A stretch of 9,336 bases of DNA from contig CADBQL010000255.1 in NCBI GenBank assembly GCA_902796815.1, forward strand, positions 1 to 9,336. The letters are read 5' to 3'. Origin of the DNA: an uncultured Coriobacteriaceae bacterium (GTDB lineage Bacteria; Actinomycetota; Coriobacteriia; Coriobacteriales; Eggerthellaceae). Shown piece after piece: positions 1 to 5,011 of this stretch (its first letter is position 1; each line of letters begins with the position of its first letter). The notes under the pieces are model-generated. The model saw only the letters and a list, made by a program, of their open reading frames with translations. It did not search any database and was not told the DNA's origin. Both the position numbers and the translations under genes were made by a program.

Positions 1-54
1 GTTTGCCGAAACGTCGAAGAAGCGTGCAACGCGCTCGAGGAGGTGCTCGCATGA
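1..54 (+). CDS. C-terminal tail of an upstream gene (partial)
   Basis: Frame 1 is open from the window edge and ends at the TGA at 52-54. It encodes the last 17 residues of a protein (VCRNVEEACNALEEVLA). Its stop overlaps the ATG of the next gene in an ATGA arrangement, which is typical of translationally coupled operon genes. By context it is probably another component of the ECF transporter, either the partner ATPase or the S component. The tail is too short to assign to a family. Confidence 0.6.
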   Translation, partial: VCRNVEEACNALEEVLA

Positions 55-890
55 TCGAGTTTCGTGACGTCCACGCGTCGTACGACGCCAACACCCCTAT
101 ACTCAAAGGCGTATCGTTCACGGTGGACGATGGGTCTTTCGTCGCCTTCGTGGGCACGAACGGCGCGGGAAAATCGACAACGATGCGCCTGGTCAACGGC
201 TTGCTAAAGCCCGAATCAGGTACGGTGCTCATCGATGGCGTGCCGACGACCGAACTCAAGACGAGCGAGCTTGCGCGCCGCGTGGGTTTTCTTTTCCAAA
301 ACCCCGACAGCCAAATCTGCTGCAATTCGGTGCGCGAGGAGCTCCTGTTCGGCTTCAGGGCGCTCGGGCAGCTCGACGATGCCGCACGCGCTCGTGTCGA
401 GGAAATCATCGAGGAATTCGGTTTCAACGGCGACGACGATCCGTTTTTGCTTAACCGTGGCACGCGCCAGCTGCTCGCGTTGGCGTCCATCGTAGTGCTC
501 GGCACACCGGTCATCGTGCTCGACGAACCCACGACTGGCCTGGACTTTCGTGAGTGCGTCAAGGTGATGCAGATCATCAAGCGCCTTCACGAGGAGGGAA
601 CCACCGTCATCATGGTGTGCCACGACATGGAAGTGGTCGCCGACTTCGCCGAGCATGTCATCGTCATGAATGACGGCCGTGTCGTGGGCGAAGGCCCGAC
701 GTTCGACGTCCTGCGCAACCGGAGCCTGTTGGCAAAGGCGAGCCTGATACCGCCGCAAGTCGTGGACGTTTCGATTGCCTTGGCGTTCATGAGGCCCGAT
801 TTGGCAAAAACCCCAATCGGGTCCGCGAACACGCTCGACGAGATGTGCGAGGCCGTAAGCGAAGTGTACTGCGCCAAACATAGCCGTTGA
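51..890 (+). CDS. ECF transporter ATP-binding protein (EcfA type)
   Basis: This is a cytoplasmic ATPase of an energy-coupling factor importer, which powers uptake of a vitamin or metal together with a second ATPase, EcfT and an S component. The product has 279 residues, the usual EcfA size. Walker A is GTNGAGKST (35-43), the Q-loop is FQNPDSQ (Q83), Walker B is VIVLDEP (D158, E159), the D-loop is GLD (163-165) and the H-loop His is H201. The FQNPDSQ form is characteristic of EcfA proteins. The ABC signature is atypical: LNRGTRQ (134-140) instead of LSGGQ. The ATG at 51 is chosen because it overlaps the upstream stop (ATGA) and has a strong GAGGAGG at 37-43. An in-frame TTG at 3 would add 16 residues lying inside the upstream gene. 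No S component is visible, so the substrate cannot be named. Confidence in the family is high. Confidence 0.92.
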   Translation: MIEFRDVHASYDANTPILKGVSFTVDDGSFVAFVGTNGAGKSTTMRLVNGLLKPESGTVLIDGVPTTELKTSELARRVGFLFQNPDSQICCNSVREELLFGFRALGQLDDAARARVEEIIEEFGFNGDDDPFLLNRGTRQLLALASIVVLGTPVIVLDEPTTGLDFRECVKVMQIIKRLHEEGTTVIMVCHDMEVVADFAEHVIVMNDGRVVGEGPTFDVLRNRSLLAKASLIPPQVVDVSIALAFMRPDLAKTPIGSANTLDEMCEAVSEVYCAKHSR

Positions 891-1028
891 CCGGCGTGAT
901 TTGCCTCGATTGACAGTCGAGTGGCCGGTCGATCCTTAAAGGCGCTACGGCAGGAAACCCCGCTTGGCTGATGGTGGGGCTGGGTTTTTGAAGCGTTACA
1001 GCAGGAAGAAAGCGAAAAAGGTGTACCG
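889..1028. other. Structured gap between the ecfA and ecfT genes
   Basis: This gap of about 138 bases contains nested inverted repeats: GACCGG (889-894) with CCGGTC (925-930), enclosing CTCGA (905-909) with TCGAG (917-921). A consensus -35 hexamer, TTGACA (910-915), sits in the inner loop, but the only -10-like match is weak (CTTAAA at 935-940, 19-base spacer). An imperfect direct repeat, about 13 of 16 bases, links 942-957 and 993-1008. The RBS AAGGTG of the next gene is at 1018-1023. Whether this is a promoter, an RNA structure that sets the stoichiometry of the two subunits, or decayed sequence cannot be decided from the sequence alone. Confidence 0.4.
958..989 (+). terminator. Possible weak terminator or attenuator hairpin
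   Basis: CCCCGC (958-963) can pair with GTGGGG (974-979, one G-T pair) around a 10-base loop. Five Ts follow at 985-989. A competing pairing is AAACCC (955-960) with GGGTTT (982-987). The stem is short and the T-run starts 6 bases after it, so this is a weak call. If real, it would reduce read-through into the ecfT gene. Confidence 0.25.
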
Positions 1029-1787
1029 ATGAACAAGTTCCTTGAATACGTGCCCGGCGATACGGTGTTTCATAAGATGAATCCTATGACGAAACTCATC
1101 GGAGCTATCGTGTTCGCCCTTGCCTGCTTTTGCACGTCAAATCTAGTGATTTTGGCGATTATGCTCGTTGCGGCACTTTGCATGGCTGCGGCGTGCGGCA
1201 TGCTGCGCCAAACAGCCGGCCTGGTCAAGGCCGTGCTCGCTTTCTCGCTCATCCTGGCAATCGTCCAAGTGCTGTTTACTCCGACCGGAGATGTGCTCGT
1301 CGCCTTGCCGTGGGGCTACATCGGCACGGGGAGCCTGCTTGCGGCGCTGACCACCATCGTACGCCTCGAGGCTGCTGCGATTCCGCTGTTCCTGACGTTT
1401 TACGTTACCAAAATGAGCGACATGACGAATGCCGCGGTCAAGGTGCTGCACGTGCCTTATAAATATGCGTTCACGTTTTCCTCGACGGTGCATTTTATTC
1501 CTGTGTTCATGAACGACATGCGATCGATCATGGAGGCGCAAACTGCTCGCGGCATCGAGTTCGATCAGGGTGGTTTGATAAAGAAAATCCGCCTCATGGT
1601 GCCGCTTTGCGTGCCGCTGCTCGTTTCGTCCGTGCGCAAAACCAACAGCGCCGCCATCGCCGCTGAGGTGCGAGGCTTCAACCTGCGCACGCGCGCATCG
1701 GGCTTCAAGCAATACCCGTTCGCCTTGCGCGACTACGCCGCACTTATTGTGGCGCTCGCCGCTCTTGTGTTCGCGATCATCTTGTAA
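1029..1787 (+). CDS. ecfT: ECF transporter transmembrane coupling protein EcfT
   Basis: This is the integral membrane T-component that links the ATPase pair to the substrate-binding S component in an ECF importer. The product has 252 residues, slightly shorter than many EcfT proteins. Hydrophobic segments lie at about 22-58, 65-83, 102-126 and 233-252. The cytoplasmic coupling helices carry the two family motifs: A-R-G at 173-175 in QTARGIEFD, and V-R-G at 214-216 in AEVRGFNLR, a common variant of the second Ala-Arg-Gly motif. The N-terminal HKMNPMTKL is also a typical EcfT opening. The start ATG has AAAAAGGTG at 1015-1023, 5 bases upstream. It follows the EcfA-type gene on the same strand after a structured gap. 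The stop lies only 1 base before a palindromic repeat element begins. Confidence 0.92.
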   Translation: MNKFLEYVPGDTVFHKMNPMTKLIGAIVFALACFCTSNLVILAIMLVAALCMAAACGMLRQTAGLVKAVLAFSLILAIVQVLFTPTGDVLVALPWGYIGTGSLLAALTTIVRLEAAAIPLFLTFYVTKMSDMTNAAVKVLHVPYKYAFTFSSTVHFIPVFMNDMRSIMEAQTARGIEFDQGGLIKKIRLMVPLCVPLLVSSVRKTNSAAIAAEVRGFNLRTRASGFKQYPFALRDYAALIVALAALVFAIIL

Positions 1788-1788
1788 G

Positions 1789-1834
1789 GTGACATGAAGT
1801 CGGGTTTTTTGTCATTAAGCGAAACGGTCATCAT
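1789..1834 (+). repeat. Solo left arm of the palindromic element (tandem copy)
   Basis: This 46-bp segment begins right after the ecfT stop and repeats the left arm of the adjacent 102-bp element. It contains AAGTCGGGTTTTTTGTCATT and continues into AAGCGAAACGGTCATC. Over 44 bases it matches the reverse complement of the right arm (1893-1936) at 41 positions. The immediately adjacent arm starting at 1835 matches at only 38. This solo arm may therefore be the original pairing partner, with the inner arm a diverged duplicate. Confidence 0.8.
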
Positions 1835-1936
1835 ATGACATAAAGTCGGGTTTTTTGTCATTGTGGAAAACGGTCGTCATTAGTTCGCAATAGATGACCA
1901 TTTCGCTTAATGACAAAAAACCCGACTTTATGTCAT
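1835..1936. repeat. 102-bp palindromic repeat element, copy A
   Basis: The element starts ATGACATAAAGTCGGGTTTT and ends with the exact reverse complement. The terminal inverted repeats are identical for 28 bp, and partial pairing continues towards the centre, so the element can form one long hairpin or a cruciform. Copy B at 3107-3208 has exactly the same length and aligns without gaps: the first 28 and last 32 bases are identical, while the middle 42 agree at only about 26. No coding capacity or clear target duplication is visible. It resembles a MITE or large REP-type element, or a bidirectional termination signal between ecfT and the repair genes. Confidence 0.85.
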
Positions 1937-1943
1937 CTTCGGC

Positions 1944-1949
1944 TATACT
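1944..1949 (+). promoter_or_regulatory. -10 box of the repair operon, possibly leaderless
   Basis: TATACT lies 6 bases before the ATG of the alkyltransferase gene and 7 bases after repeat copy A. Transcription would be expected to start at or beside the A of the ATG, giving a leaderless mRNA, a form common in actinobacteria. The absence of a good Shine-Dalgarno before 1956 agrees with this. No clear -35 is visible: the spacing places it inside the repeat arm (around CCCGAC at 1921-1926). Confidence 0.45.
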
Positions 1950-1955
1950 AGGCGC

Positions 1956-2297
1956 ATGGGCGAGTTTGCGAACAAAGTGTACGATATCGTGCGTCAGATC
2001 CCGCAAGGAAAAGTGGCGACGTACGGCCTCGTGGCACGCCTTATGGGGCGTCCCCAATCGGGGCGCTATGTAGGTTTCGCCCTACGAAACAACCCGCATC
2101 CAGGTGCCAGTACGAGCGATATCCCTTGTCATCGAGTCGTTTTCAAGGACGGGCGGCTGTGCGAGGGGTTTGTATTCGGTGGGCCGGACGTCCAAAAGCT
2201 GCTTTTGGAAGCAGAAGGGGTTACATTCGTCGACGACTGGCATGTCAATTTGGAGACGTGCCTTTGGGATGGGAAAGGCACAACATGCTCACCATAG
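1956..2297 (+). CDS. MGMT-family DNA alkyltransferase-like protein, Cys-containing, single domain
   Basis: This protein is related to O6-alkylguanine-DNA alkyltransferases, which repair alkylated guanine in a suicide reaction with an active-site Cys. The 113 residues cover only the DNA-binding/catalytic domain; the N-terminal domain of Ada/Ogt proteins is absent. Seen directly are IPQGKVATYG (Y23), the arginine-finger region SGRYVGFALRNNP (R37, N46), the active site PCHRV (C58) and LLLEAEGV (E87). Cys is kept, so it differs from the alkyltransferase-like (ATL) proteins that carry Trp there. It could be a real minimal methyltransferase, or it could hand damage to another pathway. The ATG start lies 6 bases after a -10-like box with no good RBS, suggesting leaderless translation. 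Its end overlaps the endonuclease IV gene by 13 bases, indicating a coupled DNA repair operon. Confidence 0.88.
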   Translation: MGEFANKVYDIVRQIPQGKVATYGLVARLMGRPQSGRYVGFALRNNPHPGASTSDIPCHRVVFKDGRLCEGFVFGGPDVQKLLLEAEGVTFVDDWHVNLETCLWDGKGTTCSP

Positions 2298-3115
2298 GAT
2301 GTCATCTTTCGATTGCAAAAGGATTCGCAGCGGCGGCGCGCGATGCCGCCTCAATTGGTGCAAACACGTTCCAGTTTTTCACGCGCAATCCGCGCGGTGG
2401 AAAAGCCAAGCCGCTTGACGCGGCTGATCTCGAAACGTTTGCCCAGGTGTGCGCCGAAGAGCATATAGAAAGCATCCTCGCGCATGCTCCCTATACGCTC
2501 AATCCCTCGTCCGACAAGGCCCAAACTCGCGAGTTCGCCCTCATGACGCTTGCGGACGACCTCGAGCGGATGGAGCATATCTGGCCTGGTCAGCTCTATA
2601 ACATGCATCCTGGCTCTCATGTAGGCCAAGGCGCTGAAGCGGCAATTCAAATGATTGCCGATGCGCTTAACAGTGTCTTGAAGCCTGAACAGACCACGAC
2701 CCTTCTCCTCGAGACGATGGCGGGAAAGGGCAGCGAAGTCGGCCGCACATTCGAGGAAATCCGCGCGATTATCGATTGTGTTGAGCTTTCGGACCATGTG
2801 GGCGTATGCTTGGATACCTGCCACGTCTGGGATGGCGGTTACGATATCGTGACCAACCTCGACGGCGTGCTGCAGCAGTTTGACGAAATTATCGGTATCG
2901 ACCGCTTGCGTGCGGTGCATCTGAACGATTCAAAGAATCCGCTTTCCGCCCACAAGGATCGCCACGAGAAAATCGGCCAAGGTCACATCGGCTTCGAGGC
3001 GCTTGCCTCCGTCGTGAACCATCTCACGTTGCGCGACCTGCCATTTTACCTGGAAACGCCTCACGACGAGCTTTCGGGATACGCCGATGAGATTCGCCGC
3101 TTGAGGATGACATAA
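2285..3115 (+). CDS. nfo: Endonuclease IV, AP endonuclease
   Basis: This is a metal-dependent (trinuclear Zn) AP endonuclease of base excision repair that cuts 5' of abasic sites. The product has 276 residues, close to the family norm of about 280. All nine expected metal ligands are visible: H67 (AHAPY), H108 (NMHPGSHV), E143 (LLETMAGKG), D177 and H180 (CLDTCHVWD), H212 (VHLNDSK), D225 and H227 (KDRHEKIGQGHIG), and E257 (YLETP). The start ATG at 2285 has GGGAAAGG at 2270-2277 and opens the characteristic TIGCHLSIAKG. An in-frame upstream extension to 2126 would lie inside the previous gene and is rejected. The 13-base overlap with the alkyltransferase gene implies coupled translation. The final codons ATG ACA TAA fall inside repeat copy B, so the C-terminus ends right after RRLR with a repeat-encoded Met-Thr. 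Confidence 0.95.
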   Translation: MLTIGCHLSIAKGFAAAARDAASIGANTFQFFTRNPRGGKAKPLDAADLETFAQVCAEEHIESILAHAPYTLNPSSDKAQTREFALMTLADDLERMEHIWPGQLYNMHPGSHVGQGAEAAIQMIADALNSVLKPEQTTTLLLETMAGKGSEVGRTFEEIRAIIDCVELSDHVGVCLDTCHVWDGGYDIVTNLDGVLQQFDEIIGIDRLRAVHLNDSKNPLSAHKDRHEKIGQGHIGFEALASVVNHLTLRDLPFYLETPHDELSGYADEIRRLRMT

Positions 3116-3208
3116 AGTCGGGTTTTTTGTCATTAAGCGAAAGGGTCATCGTTTGCGAGCAAATGTTGATCATTTTGCTTAATGACAAAAAACCCGACTT
3201 TATGTCAT
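3107..3208. repeat. 102-bp palindromic repeat element, copy B
   Basis: This is the second full copy of the element seen at 1835-1936. Its arms are identical for 32 bp and match at 40 of 44 bases, with pairing continuing to TTTGC/GCAAA beside the centre. The whole element is close to one perfect hairpin of about 50 bp. Each terminal 27 bases is also a small hairpin of its own: ATGACA at 3107-3112 with TGTCAT at 3128-3133, continued by an AAA/TTT pairing. It overlaps the end of the nfo gene and supplies its stop codon (3113-3115). It separates the repair genes from the signal peptidase-sortase gene. Confidence 0.87.
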
Positions 3209-3240
3209 ATTCGACTTTGTGCTATCACTGCCATTCGCGA

Positions 3241-3249
3241 TGGTACAAT
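3241..3249 (+). promoter_or_regulatory. Extended -10 promoter of the signal peptidase-sortase gene
   Basis: TGGTACAAT is an extended -10 (TGn plus TACAAT) 32 bases after repeat copy B. No convincing -35 lies 16-18 bases upstream, which an extended -10 can tolerate. The expected transcript start is around 3256-3257, so it would support the ATG at 3282 and not the upstream in-frame GTG (3219) or ATG (3240). Confidence 0.4.
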
Positions 3250-3281
3250 GCTACGCATGGCCGAGTAGAACCGAGTACCAC

Positions 3282-4760
3282 ATGCCACAGGCTTCTGGAC
3301 AACAAAAGGCGGCGCAAAAAGCCAACAAGAAAGCGAAGGGCGGGAAGTTTCTCCCCGCCTTGTGCAATGTGCTTGGAACACTGTTGCTCGTAGTGGTCAT
3401 CGGGCTGTGCGTGCCGCTAACGGTGCCGCTCGTCATGGGCTATCAGGTATACAACGTGACCACCGGCAGCATGGAGCCCGAAATCTCCGTTGGAAGCGTC
3501 GTTTACGTCAAAGATACCGACCCCTTGAACGTCGAAGAAGGGCAGATCATCGCTTACCAACACGAAGAGGGCGTCATCGTGCACCGCGTGGTTACGAACC
3601 GTACGTCGCTCGGCGAATTCGTGACGAAAGGCGATGCGAACCAGGTCGAAGATCTGGAGCCGATTCCCTACGACGCATTCCTGGGCGTTGCCGAAATGCA
3701 CTTGCCCATGGTGGGTGCGTTCATGTCGATTTACGCAAGCACGGTAGGAAAAATATATCTGCTGCTCACGGCGGCATGCGGCGTGATGCTCAACATGGTG
3801 GCGAGCCGCATGCGAGCTGCACGTCGCGCCAAACTGGTCAAAGAGCTCAAGGCGAATCCAGCGGCATCTTCAACAGCAGCCGCGCAAGCTGGCGCAGCTG
3901 CGGGCGCGTCTGCGCCGGCAGGCGTTTCCCAATCTTCAACTGGCGAAATGGCAACCGACGCATCAGCATCAGAATCCCAAGCTGCCAACGGTCGTGCATC
4001 GCGCACCCGCAAGCGCAGTCCGCTGCGCATTGTGCGTAACGTGTTCATCGCCCTGCTCGCTGTGATGTTTCTCGGTTCCGGCGGCGTGATCGGCTACGTC
4101 AACTGGCAATACAGTTTGAGTGACCAGCTCTATTCCCAGGCAATCGACGAGTACGCGCGCACCTCGCCAGACGAAAGCGCCGGTCTCGAAAAGCCTCCTA
4201 TCACAATCGATTTCAAATCCCTGTGCGCCGCAAATCCCGATATCATCGGTTGGATATACTGTCCCGGCACAGTCATCAACTACCCTGTGCTGCAAGGCAA
4301 GGACAACGACCAATACCTGCACACGGACTACACGGGCGAATACAATCTCGACGGTTCGATCTTCGTTGACAGTCACAATAGCAGGGATTTCTCCGACGCC
4401 AACACCATAGTCTACGGCCATCACATGATGTCTGGCTCGATGTTCGCGGGTCTCACCGAGTGGGAAGACCAGGCCTATTACGACAAACATCCCATAATGT
4501 GGCTGCTCACGCCCACGCAAAACTACAAGGTTGTCCTCGTTAGCGGCCATCACGTGGATGCCTACTCCAACATATACGAGATCATCAAGACTCCCGGCAA
4601 AGAGCTCGATGCGATGCTGGCGGAGGCGAAGGCGCAATCCACGTTCAAAACCGATGCTGAGATGGACCCCAACGGAACATACGTGATGCTTTCGACCTGC
4701 GCTTACCTCTGGGATACCGACCGTTACGTCCTGCACGGCCTGCTCAAGCCAGTGCAATAG
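3282..4760 (+). CDS. Signal peptidase I (SipW/ER type) fused to class B sortase
   Basis: This 492-residue membrane protein combines two surface-processing enzymes. Residues 25-52 are a membrane segment, followed by a signal peptidase S26B domain with Ser63 (TGSMEP), His101 (IVHRV, in place of the Lys of bacterial LepB) and Asp118 (TKGDAN). A second membrane segment at about 156-174 leads to a basic stretch (RAARRAK) and an Ala/Ser-rich linker (191-240). RTRKR and a third membrane segment (251-272) follow, then a class B sortase domain (about 310-492) with His380 (VYGHHM), Cys473 (LSTCAY) and Arg481 (DRYVLHG). Three membrane passes put both catalytic domains outside and the linker inside. The reading frame is intact and codon use looks uniform, so an assembly artefact is unlikely. 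The start at 3282 opens a Lys-rich N-terminus and lies downstream of the promoter. Its RBS is weak. The probable client is the large secreted protein at 6298. Both domain assignments are confident; joint action is inference. Confidence 0.9.
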   Translation: MPQASGQQKAAQKANKKAKGGKFLPALCNVLGTLLLVVVIGLCVPLTVPLVMGYQVYNVTTGSMEPEISVGSVVYVKDTDPLNVEEGQIIAYQHEEGVIVHRVVTNRTSLGEFVTKGDANQVEDLEPIPYDAFLGVAEMHLPMVGAFMSIYASTVGKIYLLLTAACGVMLNMVASRMRAARRAKLVKELKANPAASSTAAAQAGAAAGASAPAGVSQSSTGEMATDASASESQAANGRASRTRKRSPLRIVRNVFIALLAVMFLGSGGVIGYVNWQYSLSDQLYSQAIDEYARTSPDESAGLEKPPITIDFKSLCAANPDIIGWIYCPGTVINYPVLQGKDNDQYLHTDYTGEYNLDGSIFVDSHNSRDFSDANTIVYGHHMMSGSMFAGLTEWEDQAYYDKHPIMWLLTPTQNYKVVLVSGHHVDAYSNIYEIIKTPGKELDAMLAEAKAQSTFKTDAEMDPNGTYVMLSTCAYLWDTDRYVLHGLLKPVQ

Positions 4761-4762
4761 AT

Positions 4763-4816
4763 GCGGCCAAAAGAGAGGCCCCTTTTTGACTGCGAAGTAG
4801 CAGTCAGATCGGCCGC
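4763..4816 (+). terminator. Nested hairpins with T-run after the fusion gene
   Basis: GGCC (4765-4768) and GGCC (4777-4780) form a short stem followed by CCTTTTT (4781-4787), a weak intrinsic terminator 4 bases after the stop. A second perfect 7-bp stem, TGACTGC (4787-4793) with GCAGTCA (4800-4806), follows. An outer pairing of GCGGCC (4763-4768) with GGCCGC (4811-4816) is an alternative fold. Transcription from the fusion gene probably ends here, in keeping with a separate promoter for the next gene. Confidence 0.5.
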
Positions 4817-4899
4817 GCTCACAACATCTGCTCGGTGCTCGTTCCTTGCAAGAAATAGCTTTTAGGAATTACTCAGAAATTTGAAAATCGAAGATAATA

Positions 4900-4926
4900 T
4901 TGGCATATTGTTAAATCCCGTATAAT
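4900..4926 (+). promoter_or_regulatory. Promoter of the LuxR-family regulator gene, with overlapping dyad
   Basis: TATAAT at 4921-4926 is a perfect -10, with TTGGCA (4900-4905, 5 of 6 to consensus) as a -35 at a short 15-base spacing. The region is clearly more AT-rich than its surroundings. A dyad, AATAT (4896-4900) with ATATT (4905-4909), overlaps the -35 and can extend to 4893-4912 with wobble pairs. TATTGTTA at 4906-4913 recurs upstream of the surface protein gene (6237-6244), suggesting a shared operator half-site. Confidence 0.55.
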
Positions 4927-4957
4927 AGCTAGCTGGCACACTTTCTGGAATGATAGC

Positions 4958-5011
4958 ATGCCGATTGTACTAGATGAGTGGATGTTGGGCGTACAAAAGT
5001 GGGGAATATAA
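4958..5011 (+). CDS. Possible short leader ORF overlapping the regulator start
   Basis: An ATG at 4958 opens 17 codons (MPIVLDEWMLGVQKWGI) ending at TAA 5009-5011, in a different frame from the regulator. GGAA at 4947-4950 is a modest RBS. It overlaps the predicted GTG start at 4978, so it could couple or tune translation of the regulator, or be chance. Another reading is that the true N-terminus starts here and a frameshift has occurred. Low confidence. Confidence 0.2.
   Translation: MPIVLDEWMLGVQKWGI

Noticed and set aside
1815..2057. Antisense ORF crossing the repeat and the alkyltransferase start
   Set aside because: It is produced by the palindromic repeat plus the opposite strand of a well-supported gene, and has no recognisable motif.
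2126..2284. N-terminal extension of endonuclease IV
   Set aside because: It lies wholly inside the alkyltransferase gene. The family's usual start and a good RBS are at 2285.
1789..3208. CRISPR array
   Set aside because: The repeats are inverted, 102 bp long and separated by genes, with no regular spacers.
3219..3281. Earlier GTG (3219) or ATG (3240) start for the signal peptidase-sortase fusion
   Set aside because: Both precede or overlap the extended -10 box. The added residues (with Cys, Trp and Tyr) look unlike the Lys-rich cytoplasmic N-terminus that begins at 3282.
3969..4757. 262-residue antisense ORF
   Set aside because: It is the shadow of the sortase domain, which has an intact catalytic triad on the + strand.
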